64,000 nt of DNA from NCBI RefSeq assembly GCF_031998825.1, contig NZ_DAMACX010000020.1:1-64000 (forward strand), in the 5' to 3' direction. The DNA comes from Pseudescherichia sp031998825 (lineage in GTDB: Bacteria; Pseudomonadota; Gammaproteobacteria; Enterobacterales; Enterobacteriaceae). Within the stretch, counting starts at the first letter, position 1, and each line of letters begins with the position of its first letter. The notes under the pieces were generated by a model. It ran no database searches. It was not told the DNA's origin and saw nothing but the letters and a program-made list of their open reading frames with translations. This document shows, piece by piece, positions 42,751-52,096 of this stretch. A program made the translations under genes and the position numbers.

Positions 42751-44105
42751 TTAGCGTAACCCTTAACGAGCTTGCCCAGATCTTGAACGGCGAGCTGCAC
42801 GGTCAGAGTCTGACCATTGATGCCGTCACCACCGATACCCGCCAGCTGACGCCGGGCTGCCTGTTTGTGGCCCTGAAAGGTGAACGCTTCGACGCCCATG
42901 ACTTTGCCGAGCAGGCGAAGACGGGCGGCGCGGGCGCGCTGCTGGTCAGCCGCAAGCTCGACTGCGATCTGCCCCAGCTGGTGGTGAAGGATACCCGTCT
43001 CGCCTTTGGCGAAATCGCGGCCTGGGTGCGCCAGCAGGTGCCGACCCGCGTGGTCGCGCTCACCGGCTCGTCGGGTAAAACCTCGGTGAAAGAGATGACC
43101 GCCGCCATCCTCAGCGAGTGCGGTAATACGCTTTATACCGCCGGCAACCTAAATAATGACATCGGCGTGCCGATGACACTGCTACGCCTGACGAAAGCGC
43201 ACCAGTATGCGGTGATCGAGCTGGGGGCTAACCACCAGGGCGAAATCGCCTGGACCGTTAGCCTGACCCGTCCGGAAGCGGCGCTGGTCAACAACCTGGC
43301 GGCCGCGCATCTGGAAGGTTTCGGCTCGCTGGCGGGCGTGGCGAAAGCGAAGGGTGAGATCTTTACCGGCCTGCCGCTCGACGGCGTGGCGATCATGAAT
43401 GCGGACAACAATGACTGGCTGAACTGGCAGAGCATCATCGGCGGGTGCAAAATCTGGCGCTTCTCACCGAACGCGGCCAACAGCGACTTCACTGCCAATA
43501 ACGTGCATGTGACCTCGCACGGGACCACCTTCACGCTGCAAACCCCAACCGGCAACGTTGAGGTGCTGCTGCCGCTGCCGGGTCGTCACAACATTGCTAA
43601 CGCGCTGGCCGCAACGGCGCTGGCGATGGCGGTGGGCGCACCGCTGGACGCGGTGAAGGCCGGGCTGGCGAAGCTGAAGGCGGTGCCGGGACGTCTGTTC
43701 CCCATCCAGCTTGCGGAAAACCAGCTGCTGCTCGACGACTCCTACAACGCCAACGTCGGTTCGATGACCGCGGCGGCGCAGGTGCTCTCCGAGATGCCGG
43801 GCTACCGGGTGATGGTGGTGGGCGATATGGCCGAGCTGGGCGATGAGAGCGAAGCGTGCCATCAGCAGGTGGGGGAGGCGGCGAAAGCCTCCGGCCTCGA
43901 TCGCGTGCTGAGCGTGGGCGTCCAGAGCAAAGGTATCTCCGACGCCAGCGGCGTTGGCGAACATTTTAACGATAAAGCTGCGCTGATCGCGCGCCTCAAG
44001 GCGCTGATTGCAGAGCAGCAGATTATTACCATTTTGGTGAAAGGTTCACGTAGTGCTGCCATGGAAGAGGTAGTACGCGCATTACAGGAGAATGGGACAT
44101 GTTAG
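42747..44105 (+). CDS. murF: UDP-MurNAc-pentapeptide synthetase MurF
   Basis: MurF adds D-Ala-D-Ala to the tripeptide, completing the cytoplasmic precursor. The 452-residue Mur ligase has ATP loop ALTGSSGKTSVKEM, the Mur ligase motif ELGANHQGEI and the C-terminal domain with LDDSYNANVGSM. Overlaps murE by 4 and mraY by 7 bases. Confidence 0.97.
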   Translation: MISVTLNELAQILNGELHGQSLTIDAVTTDTRQLTPGCLFVALKGERFDAHDFAEQAKTGGAGALLVSRKLDCDLPQLVVKDTRLAFGEIAAWVRQQVPTRVVALTGSSGKTSVKEMTAAILSECGNTLYTAGNLNNDIGVPMTLLRLTKAHQYAVIELGANHQGEIAWTVSLTRPEAALVNNLAAAHLEGFGSLAGVAKAKGEIFTGLPLDGVAIMNADNNDWLNWQSIIGGCKIWRFSPNAANSDFTANNVHVTSHGTTFTLQTPTGNVEVLLPLPGRHNIANALAATALAMAVGAPLDAVKAGLAKLKAVPGRLFPIQLAENQLLLDDSYNANVGSMTAAAQVLSEMPGYRVMVVGDMAELGDESEACHQQVGEAAKASGLDRVLSVGVQSKGISDASGVGEHFNDKAALIARLKALIAEQQIITILVKGSRSAAMEEVVRALQENGTC

Positions 44106-45181
44106 TTTGGCTGGCCGAGCATTTGGTCAAATATTATTCGGGCTTTAACGTCTTTTCCTATCTGACGTTTCGCGCCATTGTCAGCCTGCTGACCGCGCTC
44201 TTCATCTCCTTATGGATGGGGCCGCGCATGATCGCCCGCCTGCAAAAGCTCTCGTTTGGCCAGGTTGTACGTAACGACGGTCCGGAATCGCACTTCAGCA
44301 AGCGCGGCACGCCGACAATGGGCGGGATCATGATCCTCACCGCCATTGTGGTGTCGGTCCTGCTGTGGGCTTACCCCTCCAACCCCTACGTCTGGTGCGT
44401 GCTGGTGGTGCTGGTGGGCTATGGCATCATCGGCTTTGTTGATGACTACCGGAAGGTGGTGCGCAAAGACACCAAGGGTCTCATCGCCCGCTGGAAATAT
44501 TTCTGGATGTCGGTTATCGCCCTGGGCGTCTCCTTTGCGCTCTATCTGGTGGGCAACGATACGCCGGCCACCCAGCTGGTGGTGCCGTTCTTTAAGGACG
44601 TTATGCCGCAGCTGGGCATCCTCTATATCCTGCTGGCCTACTTCGTCATCGTCGGTACCGGCAACGCCGTGAACCTCACCGACGGCCTCGACGGCCTGGC
44701 TATCATGCCTACCGTGCTGGTGGCGTCAGGCTTTGCGCTGGTGGCCTGGGCAACCGGCAACATGAACTTTGCCAGCTATCTGCATATTCCCTACCTGCGT
44801 CACGCCGGTGAGCTGGTGATCGTCTGTACGGCTATCGTCGGGGCAGGGCTGGGCTTTCTGTGGTTTAACACCTATCCGGCGCAGGTCTTTATGGGCGATG
44901 TCGGTTCGCTGGCGCTGGGCGGCGCGCTGGGCATTATCGCCGTGCTGCTGCGTCAGGAGTTCCTGCTGGTGATCATGGGTGGCGTATTTGTGGTAGAGAC
45001 CCTGTCGGTGATCCTGCAGGTGGGCTCCTTTAAGCTGCGCGGACAGCGTATCTTCCGTATGGCCCCGATCCATCACCACTATGAACTGAAAGGCTGGCCG
45101 GAGCCGCGGGTCATTGTGCGCTTCTGGGTTATTTCGCTGATGCTGGTGCTGATTGGCCTGGCTACGCTGAAGGTGCGTTAA
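44099..45181 (+). CDS. mraY: Phospho-MurNAc-pentapeptide transferase MraY
   Basis: MraY transfers phospho-MurNAc-pentapeptide to undecaprenyl phosphate, making lipid I in the inner membrane. The 360-residue protein has about ten membrane segments, the aspartates in GFVDDYRKVV, NLTDGLDGLAI, and MGDVGSLALGG, and the histidine-rich APIHHHYELKGWPE. Length equals that of E. coli. Confidence 0.98.
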   Translation: MLVWLAEHLVKYYSGFNVFSYLTFRAIVSLLTALFISLWMGPRMIARLQKLSFGQVVRNDGPESHFSKRGTPTMGGIMILTAIVVSVLLWAYPSNPYVWCVLVVLVGYGIIGFVDDYRKVVRKDTKGLIARWKYFWMSVIALGVSFALYLVGNDTPATQLVVPFFKDVMPQLGILYILLAYFVIVGTGNAVNLTDGLDGLAIMPTVLVASGFALVAWATGNMNFASYLHIPYLRHAGELVIVCTAIVGAGLGFLWFNTYPAQVFMGDVGSLALGGALGIIAVLLRQEFLLVIMGGVFVVETLSVILQVGSFKLRGQRIFRMAPIHHHYELKGWPEPRVIVRFWVISLMLVLIGLATLKVR

Positions 45182-45183
45182 TC

Positions 45184-46500
45184 ATGGCAGATTACCGGGG
45201 TAAACAGGTCGTCATCATTGGGTTAGGGTTAACCGGCCTATCCTGCGTGGACTTTTTCCTTGCGCGTGGCGTGACGCCGCGGGTGATGGATACGCGCACC
45301 GCGCCGCCGGGGCTGGAGAAGCTGCCGGAGTCGGTGGAGCGCCACCTTGGTAGTCTGAATGACGACTGGCTGCTGGCGGCGGATCTGATCGTTGCCAGCC
45401 CCGGTCTCGCTCTCGCGCACCCGTCGCTGAGCGCGGCCGCCGAGGCTGGCGTGGAGATCGTCGGCGATATCGAGCTGTTCGTGCGTGAAGCCCAGGCACC
45501 GGTGATTGCGATCACCGGCTCTAACGGCAAGAGCACCGTGACTAAGCTGGTGGGCGAGATGGCGGAAGCGGCGGGCGTTAACGTCGGCGTGGGCGGCAAT
45601 ATTGGTCTGCCGGCCTTGATGCTGCTCGACAGCAACCGCGAGCTGTACGTGCTGGAGCTCTCCAGCTTCCAGCTTGAGACCACCTCCAGCCTGCACGCCG
45701 TGGCGGCGACAATCCTCAACGTCACCGAAGACCATATGGATCGCTATCCGTTTGGCCTGCAGCAGTACCGTGCCGCCAAGCTGCGTATTTTTGAGAACGC
45801 CAAAGTCTGTGTGGTCAACGCCGACGATGCCCTGACCATGCCGGTTCGTGGCGCGGACGAGCGCTGCATCAGCTTTGGCGTCGACGTGGGTGACTACCAC
45901 CTCAACCGCCAGCAGGGCGAGACCTGGCTGCGGGTGAAGGGTGAAAAAGTGCTTAACGTTAAAGAGATGAAGCTCAGCGGCCAGCACAACTACACTAACG
46001 CCCTGGCGGCGCTGGCGCTGGCGGATGCCGCTGGCCTGCCGCGTGCCACCAGCCTGAAGGCGTTAACCACCTTTACCGGCCTGGCGCACCGTTTCCAGCT
46101 GGCGCTGGAGCACAACGGCGTGCGCTGGATCAACGACTCCAAGGCCACCAACGTCGGCAGCACCGAAGCGGCGCTTAACGGCCTGCACGTTGACGGCACG
46201 CTGCACCTGCTGCTGGGCGGCGACGGCAAGTCGGCAGACTTCTCACCGCTAAGCCGCTACCTGAACGGGAGTAACGTGCGCCTCTACTGCTTTGGCCGTG
46301 ACGGCGCAGAGCTGGCGGCGTTACGTCCTGAGATTGCCGCACAGACCGAGACGATGGAGCAGGCGATGCGCCTTATCGCGCCGCAGCTCAAGCCGGGCGA
46401 TATGGTGCTGCTGTCACCTGCCTGTGCCAGCCTCGATCAGTTTAAGAACTTTGAACAACGGGGCGATGAGTTCACCCGTCTGGCGAAGGAGTTAGGCTAA
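45184..46500 (+). CDS. murD: UDP-MurNAc-L-alanine:D-glutamate ligase MurD
   Basis: MurD adds D-glutamate to UDP-MurNAc-L-Ala. The 438-residue protein has ATP loop TGSNGKSTVTKL, the ELSSFQLETT motif and the substrate-binding NDSKATNVGST. It begins 2 bases after mraY and its TAA overlaps the ftsW ATG (TAATG). Confidence 0.97.
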   Translation: MADYRGKQVVIIGLGLTGLSCVDFFLARGVTPRVMDTRTAPPGLEKLPESVERHLGSLNDDWLLAADLIVASPGLALAHPSLSAAAEAGVEIVGDIELFVREAQAPVIAITGSNGKSTVTKLVGEMAEAAGVNVGVGGNIGLPALMLLDSNRELYVLELSSFQLETTSSLHAVAATILNVTEDHMDRYPFGLQQYRAAKLRIFENAKVCVVNADDALTMPVRGADERCISFGVDVGDYHLNRQQGETWLRVKGEKVLNVKEMKLSGQHNYTNALAALALADAAGLPRATSLKALTTFTGLAHRFQLALEHNGVRWINDSKATNVGSTEAALNGLHVDGTLHLLLGGDGKSADFSPLSRYLNGSNVRLYCFGRDGAELAALRPEIAAQTETMEQAMRLIAPQLKPGDMVLLSPACASLDQFKNFEQRGDEFTRLAKELG

Positions 46501-47753
46501 TGCGCTTATCACTCCCTCGCCTGAGACTGCCGCGCATGCCGCGTCTACCGGGACTCGGTATCCTGGAGTGGCTGTTTGCGGCGCTCAAGGGCTGGGTCAT
46601 GGGCTCGCGTGAGAAAGATACCGACAGCCTGGTCATGTACGATCGAATGCTGCTGTGGCTGACCTTCGGCCTTGCGGCCGTGGGCTTTATCATGGTGACC
46701 TCCGCGTCGATGCCGGTAGGGCAGCGCCTGACCAACGATCCCTTCTTCTTTGCCAAACGCGATGCGCTCTACATCTTCCTTGCGTTTTGTATGGCGATGA
46801 TTACCCTGCGCCTGCCGATGGAGTTCTGGCAGCGCTGGAGCTCGGCGATGCTGATCGCCTCTATTGTCATGCTGCTGCTGGTACTGCTGGTAGGCAGCTC
46901 CATTAACGGGGCATCGCGCTGGATTGACCTTGGCGTAATGCGCTTCCAGCCTGCCGAGTTCACTAAGCTCTCCCTCTTCTGCTACCTCGCCAACTACCTG
47001 GTGCGTAAGGTGGATGAGGTGCGTAATAACCTGCGCGGCTTCTTAAAGCCGATGGGCGTGATTCTGGTGCTGGCGGTGCTGCTGCTGGCGCAGCCTGACC
47101 TCGGAACCGTGGTGGTGCTGTTTGTCACCACCCTGGCCATGCTGTTCCTCGCCGGGGCCAAGCTGTGGCAGTTTATCGCCATCATCGGCATGGGCATCTC
47201 TGCCGTAGTGCTGCTGATCCTCGCCGAACCCTACCGTATCCGCCGCGTCACCTCGTTCTGGAACCCGTGGGAAGATCCGTTTGGCAGCGGCTACCAGCTG
47301 ACCCAGTCGCTGATGGCCTTTGGCCGGGGCGAGTTCTGGGGACAGGGCCTGGGCAACTCGGTGCAAAAACTGGAGTACCTGCCGGAGGCACATACCGACT
47401 TCATTTTCTCCATTATCGGCGAAGAACTGGGTTATATCGGTGTGGTACTGGCGCTTTTGATGGTATTCTTCGTCGCTTTCCGTGCGATGTCTATCGGGCG
47501 GAAAGCGCTGGATATTGACCATCGCTTCTCGGGTTTTCTGGCCTGTTCGATCGGTATTTGGTTTAGTTTTCAGGCACTCGTCAACGTTGGCGCGGCCGCC
47601 GGGATGCTGCCAACCAAGGGTCTGACGCTGCCGCTGATCAGCTACGGTGGCTCCAGCCTGTTAATTATGTCGACGGCGATCATGATGCTGTTGCGTATAG
47701 ATTATGAAACGCGTCTGGAAAAAGCCCAGGCGTTTACACGAGGTGTTCGATGA
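46500..47753 (+). CDS. ftsW: Septal peptidoglycan glycosyltransferase FtsW
   Basis: FtsW is the SEDS-family polymerase that works with FtsI at the septum. The 417-residue protein (414 in E. coli; the extra residues are in the N-terminal cytoplasmic part, RLRLPRMPRLPGLG) has about ten membrane segments and the conserved FGRGEFWGQGLGNSVQKL, PEAHTDFIFSIIGEELG and GLTLPLISYGGSS motifs. Its end overlaps murG by 4 bases. Confidence 0.97.
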   Translation: MRLSLPRLRLPRMPRLPGLGILEWLFAALKGWVMGSREKDTDSLVMYDRMLLWLTFGLAAVGFIMVTSASMPVGQRLTNDPFFFAKRDALYIFLAFCMAMITLRLPMEFWQRWSSAMLIASIVMLLLVLLVGSSINGASRWIDLGVMRFQPAEFTKLSLFCYLANYLVRKVDEVRNNLRGFLKPMGVILVLAVLLLAQPDLGTVVVLFVTTLAMLFLAGAKLWQFIAIIGMGISAVVLLILAEPYRIRRVTSFWNPWEDPFGSGYQLTQSLMAFGRGEFWGQGLGNSVQKLEYLPEAHTDFIFSIIGEELGYIGVVLALLMVFFVAFRAMSIGRKALDIDHRFSGFLACSIGIWFSFQALVNVGAAAGMLPTKGLTLPLISYGGSSLLIMSTAIMMLLRIDYETRLEKAQAFTRGVR

Positions 47754-48817
47754 GTGGGCAACCGAAGCGGTTAATGGTGATGGCAGGCGGCACGGGCGGG
47801 CACGTTTTCCCCGGCCTGGCGGTTGCGCACCATTTAATGGCCCAGGGCTGGCAGGTTCGCTGGCTGGGCACCGCCGATCGTATGGAAGCGGATTTGGTGC
47901 CAAAACACGGTATCGAGATCGACTTTATTCGCATCTCCGGCCTGCGCGGGAAGGGGCTGAAGGCCATGCTGCTTGCACCGCTGCGTATCTTTAACGCCTG
48001 GCGACAGGCGCGGGCGATTATGCAGCGCTTCAAACCGGACGTGGTGCTGGGGATGGGCGGCTACGTCTCCGGGCCGGGTGGCCTCGCCGCCTGGTCGCTG
48101 GGCATTCCAGTGGTTCTGCACGAGCAGAACGGCATTGCCGGGCTGACCAACAAATGGCTGGCAAAGATCGCCACCAAGGTGATGCAGGCCTTTCCCGGCG
48201 CGTTTCCGCAGGCCGACGTGGTGGGTAATCCGGTGCGCACCGACGTGCTGGCGCTACCGCTACCGGCGGATCGCCTCTCTGGCCGTGAAGGGCCGGTGCG
48301 GGTGCTGGTCGTCGGCGGCTCGCAGGGCGCACGGGTGCTGAACCAGACGCTGCCGCAGGTAGCCGCAAAGCTTGGCGATGCGGTGACCATCTGGCACCAG
48401 AGCGGGAAAGGGGCGCAGCAGGCGGTTGAGCAGGCCTATGCCGACGCCGGTCAGCCGCAGCACCGCGTGACCGAGTTTATTGATGATATGGCTGCGGCCT
48501 ACGCCTGGGCCGACGTGGTGGTTTGTCGCTCCGGGGCGCTGACGGTGAGTGAGATTGCCGCCGCCGGGCTGCCCGCGCTGTTTGTGCCGTTCCAGCATAA
48601 GGATCGGCAGCAGTACTGGAATGCGCTGCCGCTTGAGCAGGCGCACGCGGCGAAGATCCTTGAGCAGCCGCAGTTTACCGTTGATTCCGTCGTCGAGACG
48701 CTGGCGAGCTGGGATCGCGTTACGTTACTGGGGATGGCCGAGCGCGCGCGCGCCGCAGCCATTCCTGATGCTACCGACCGGGTAGCAAAAGCCGTAAGCC
48801 TTGCTGCACAGGCTTAA
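47750..48817 (+). CDS. murG: Lipid II synthase MurG
   Basis: MurG adds GlcNAc to lipid I at the inner face of the membrane, making lipid II. It is a GT-B glycosyltransferase of 355 residues with the donor/lipid loops AGGTGGHVFPGLA, GMGGYVSGPGG and GGSQGARVLN, and HEQNGIAGLTNK. Length equals that of E. coli. A short hairpin follows before murC. Confidence 0.97.
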   Translation: MSGQPKRLMVMAGGTGGHVFPGLAVAHHLMAQGWQVRWLGTADRMEADLVPKHGIEIDFIRISGLRGKGLKAMLLAPLRIFNAWRQARAIMQRFKPDVVLGMGGYVSGPGGLAAWSLGIPVVLHEQNGIAGLTNKWLAKIATKVMQAFPGAFPQADVVGNPVRTDVLALPLPADRLSGREGPVRVLVVGGSQGARVLNQTLPQVAAKLGDAVTIWHQSGKGAQQAVEQAYADAGQPQHRVTEFIDDMAAAYAWADVVVCRSGALTVSEIAAAGLPALFVPFQHKDRQQYWNALPLEQAHAAKILEQPQFTVDSVVETLASWDRVTLLGMAERARAAAIPDATDRVAKAVSLAAQA

Positions 48818-48822
48818 CCATC

Positions 48823-48841
48823 GCGACGCCTTTTGCGTCGC
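48823..48841 (+). other. murG-murC intergenic hairpin
   Basis: GCGACGC and GCGTCGC form a perfect 7-bp stem around CTTTT in the 55-base gap between murG and murC, the widest gap between murE and ftsA. It is followed by ACGAATTTT, so termination is doubtful; it may affect mRNA processing or stability. Confidence 0.5.
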
Positions 48842-48872
48842 ACGAATTTTAGAAGTTTATGGCGTTTAGAGA

Positions 48873-50351
48873 ATGAATACACAACAACTGGCGAAACTGC
48901 GTTCTATCGTGCCCGAGATGCGTCGCGTCCGGCACATTCACTTCGTTGGCATTGGCGGGGCCGGCATGGGCGGCATCGCTGAGGTGCTGGCGAACGAAGG
49001 CTATCAGATCAGCGGTTCCGACCTTGCGCCAAACCCGGTTACGCAGCAGCTGGCCGCCCTTGGCGCGACCATCTACTTCAACCATCGCCCGGAGAACGTG
49101 CGTGACGCCAGCGTCGTCGTCGTCTCCAGCGCCATCTCTGCCGATAACCCGGAGATTGTCGCCGCGAACGAAGCGCGCATTCCAGTGATCCGCCGCGCAG
49201 AGATGCTGGCAGAGCTGATGCGTTTTCGTCACGGCATCGCCATCGCCGGGACGCATGGCAAAACCACGACCACCGCGATGGTCTCCAGTATCTATGCCGA
49301 GGCCGGACTGGATCCGACCTTTGTTAACGGCGGGCTGGTGAAAGCCGCCGGCGTGCACGCCCGTCTGGGCCACAGCCGCTATCTGATTGCCGAGGCGGAT
49401 GAGAGCGACGCGTCGTTCCTGCATCTGCAGCCGATGGTCGCCATCGTCACCAATATCGAAGCCGACCATATGGATACCTACCAGGGCGACTTCGAGAACC
49501 TAAAGCAGACCTTTATCAACTTCCTGCACAACCTGCCGTTCTATGGCCGGGCGGTGATGTGCGTGGACGACCCGGTGTGCCGCGAGCTGCTGCCGCGCGT
49601 TGGCCGCCAGACCACCACCTACGGCTTTAGCGACGACGCGGACGTGCGGGTAGAGAGCTACCAGCAGACCGGGCCGCAGGGACACTTTGTGCTGGTGCGC
49701 CAGGACAAACCTAATTTACAGGTCACGCTGAACGCGCCGGGCCGCCATAACGCCCTGAACGCGGCGGCGGCGGTGGCCGTAGCGACGGAAGAGGGGATTG
49801 ACGACGAAGCGATCCTGCGGGCGCTGGAGAGCTTCCAGGGGACCGGCCGCCGCTTCGACTTCCTCGGCGCGTTCCCGCTGGAGCAGGTAAACGGCAAAGC
49901 GGGCAGCGCCATGCTGGTTGACGACTACGGTCATCACCCGACCGAGGTAGATGCCACCATCAAGGCCGCGCGTGCGGGCTGGCCGGATAAGAATCTGGTG
50001 ATGATTTTTCAGCCGCACCGTTTCACCCGTACCCGCGACCTGTACGATGATTTCGCTAACGTGCTGACCCAGGTCGACGCCCTGCTGATGCTGGACGTCT
50101 ATGCCGCAGGGGAGACGCCGATCCCAGGTGCGGATAGCCGCTCCCTGTGCCGTACCATTCGTGGCCGGGGAAAAATCGATCCGATTCTGGTTCCCGACGC
50201 TGCCCAGGTCGCGGCGATGCTGGCCCCGGTATTAACCGGTAACGATCTCATTCTGGTTCAGGGCGCAGGCAACATCGGTAAAATCGCCCGTAGCCTGGCC
50301 GAGAATAAACTGAAGCCGCAGCAGCCGCAGGAGGAAGAGCGTCATGGCTAA
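48873..50351 (+). CDS. murC: UDP-MurNAc:L-alanine ligase MurC
   Basis: MurC adds the first amino acid, L-alanine, to UDP-MurNAc. The 492-residue protein (491 in E. coli) has the N-terminal UDP-binding HFVGIGGAGMGGIAEVL, ATP loop GTHGKTTTTAM, and the DDYGHHPTEV motif. Its end overlaps ddlB by 8 bases. Confidence 0.97.
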   Translation: MNTQQLAKLRSIVPEMRRVRHIHFVGIGGAGMGGIAEVLANEGYQISGSDLAPNPVTQQLAALGATIYFNHRPENVRDASVVVVSSAISADNPEIVAANEARIPVIRRAEMLAELMRFRHGIAIAGTHGKTTTTAMVSSIYAEAGLDPTFVNGGLVKAAGVHARLGHSRYLIAEADESDASFLHLQPMVAIVTNIEADHMDTYQGDFENLKQTFINFLHNLPFYGRAVMCVDDPVCRELLPRVGRQTTTYGFSDDADVRVESYQQTGPQGHFVLVRQDKPNLQVTLNAPGRHNALNAAAAVAVATEEGIDDEAILRALESFQGTGRRFDFLGAFPLEQVNGKAGSAMLVDDYGHHPTEVDATIKAARAGWPDKNLVMIFQPHRFTRTRDLYDDFANVLTQVDALLMLDVYAAGETPIPGADSRSLCRTIRGRGKIDPILVPDAAQVAAMLAPVLTGNDLILVQGAGNIGKIARSLAENKLKPQQPQEEERHG

Positions 50352-51264
50352 TAAAGTTGCAGTCCTGCTGGGCGGAACCTCCGCCGAGCGTGAGGTGTCG
50401 CTGAACTCTGGCGCAGCGGTGCTTGCTGGTCTGCGCGAGGGTGGCGTAGACGCCCATCCGGTCGATCCGCGTGACACCGACGTCACCCAGCTTAAGAGCA
50501 TGGGCTTTGACAAGGTCTTTATCGCCCTGCACGGTCGCGGTGGCGAAGACGGTACGCTACAGGGTCTGCTTGAATTGACCGGTCTGCCTTATACCGGCAG
50601 CGGCGTGATGGCCTCGGCCATCTCAATGGATAAGCTGCGCAGCAAGCTGCTGTGGCAGGGCGCGGGCTTGCCTGTCGCGCCGTGGGCGGCAGTAACGCGT
50701 CAAGAGTTTGAGCAGGGGCTGAACGAGAGCGTGCTTCAGCACATCACCAGCCTGGGCCTGCCGCTGATCGTCAAGCCCAGCCGGGAAGGCTCCAGCGTCG
50801 GCATGTCTAAAGTTGACGAGGCTGGCGCGCTGGATGCGGCGTTAGCTTTAGCGTTTCAGCACGATGAAGAAGTCTTAGTTGAGAAGTGGCTGAGCGGGCC
50901 GGAATTTACCGTTGCAGTATTAGGGGAAGAAATTTTACCCTCAATTCGCATCCAACCCGCAGGAACCTTCTATGATTATGAGGCAAAGTATCTCTCTGAT
51001 GAGACTCAGTATTTCTGCCCCAGCGGATTAGAAGCGGAGCGCGAGGCGCTGTTACGCGATCTGGTACTAAAGGCCTGGAACGTATTAGGCTGCCGTGGAT
51101 GGGGTCGAATCGATGCCATGCAGGATAGCGATGGTCACTTCTATCTGCTGGAAGCGAACACCTCGCCGGGAATGACCAGCCACAGTCTGGTCCCGATGGC
51201 GGCTCGCCAGGCTGGATTAAGTTTCTCGCAATTGGTTGTACGAATTCTGGAGTTGGCGGACTGA
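50344..51264 (+). CDS. ddlB: D-alanine:D-alanine ligase B
   Basis: Ddl joins two D-alanines for use by MurF. The 306-residue ATP-grasp protein has AVLLGGTSAEREVSLNSG, PSREGSSVGMSKV and the metal-binding LEANTSPGMTSHSLVP. Length equals that of E. coli DdlB. The second half uses more A/T-ending codons than the first, but the reading frame is intact. Confidence 0.97.
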   Translation: MANKVAVLLGGTSAEREVSLNSGAAVLAGLREGGVDAHPVDPRDTDVTQLKSMGFDKVFIALHGRGGEDGTLQGLLELTGLPYTGSGVMASAISMDKLRSKLLWQGAGLPVAPWAAVTRQEFEQGLNESVLQHITSLGLPLIVKPSREGSSVGMSKVDEAGALDAALALAFQHDEEVLVEKWLSGPEFTVAVLGEEILPSIRIQPAGTFYDYEAKYLSDETQYFCPSGLEAEREALLRDLVLKAWNVLGCRGWGRIDAMQDSDGHFYLLEANTSPGMTSHSLVPMAARQAGLSFSQLVVRILELAD

Positions 51265-51265
51265 T

Positions 51266-52096
51266 ATGTCGCAGGCTGCGCTAAACACGCGAAACCGCGA
51301 AGAGGAGGAGGTTGTTGCCTCCCGGCGGAATAATGGAACGCGTCTTGCAGGAATTGTGTTTCTGCTGGCGGTGCTGTGCACCGTGTTGGTGAGCGGCTGG
51401 ATGATTCTGGGCTGGATGGACGATGCGCAGCGCCTACCGCTGTCGAAGCTTGTGGTCACCGGTGAGCGCCACTACACGCGCAACGATGATATACGCCAGT
51501 CGATTCTGGCGCTGGGTGCCCCTGGGACCTTTATGACCCAGGATGTGAACATCATCCAAAGCCAGATTGAACGTCTGCCGTGGATCAAGCAGGCCAGCGT
51601 AAGAAAGCAGTGGCCGGACGAATTGAAGATTCATCTGGTTGAATATGTCCCGATTGCGCGGTGGAATGATCAGCACATGATGGATGCAGATGGAAATTCG
51701 TTCAGCGTGCCCACCGATCGTGCTAAAGAGCCGGGTCTCCCGCTGCTGTTTGGCCCGGAAGGGAGCGAAAGCGAAGTGTTGCAGGGCTTCCGTGACATGG
51801 GGCAGGTGCTGGCAAAAGATAAGTTTACGTTGAAAGAGGCGGCGATGACCGCCCGTCGCTCCTGGCAGTTGACGCTGAACAATGGAATCAAGCTCAACCT
51901 GGGCCGGGGGGATACGATGAAACGTCTGTCACGCTTTGTAGAACTCTATCCTGTTCTGCAGCAGCAGGCGCAAACCGACGGCAAAGAGATTAGCTACGTC
52001 GATCTGCGCTATGACTCAGGCGCGGCGGTCGGTTGGAAACCGGCACCTATTGTGGATCCTAATCAGCAACAGAATCAGGCACAGGCAGAGCAATAA
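51266..52096 (+). CDS. ftsQ: Cell division protein FtsQ
   Basis: FtsQ is a bitopic membrane protein that recruits FtsB and FtsL to the divisome. The 276-residue protein has a short cytoplasmic end, one membrane helix (LAGIVFLLAVLCTVLVSGWM), a POTRA domain starting LPLSKLVVTGERHYTRNDDI and a beta domain. The start at 51266 lies 1 base after the ddlB stop; a longer in-frame start at 51236 inside ddlB is not conserved. TAATG couples it to ftsA. Confidence 0.97.
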   Translation: MSQAALNTRNREEEEVVASRRNNGTRLAGIVFLLAVLCTVLVSGWMILGWMDDAQRLPLSKLVVTGERHYTRNDDIRQSILALGAPGTFMTQDVNIIQSQIERLPWIKQASVRKQWPDELKIHLVEYVPIARWNDQHMMDADGNSFSVPTDRAKEPGLPLLFGPEGSESEVLQGFRDMGQVLAKDKFTLKEAAMTARRSWQLTLNNGIKLNLGRGDTMKRLSRFVELYPVLQQQAQTDGKEISYVDLRYDSGAAVGWKPAPIVDPNQQQNQAQAEQ

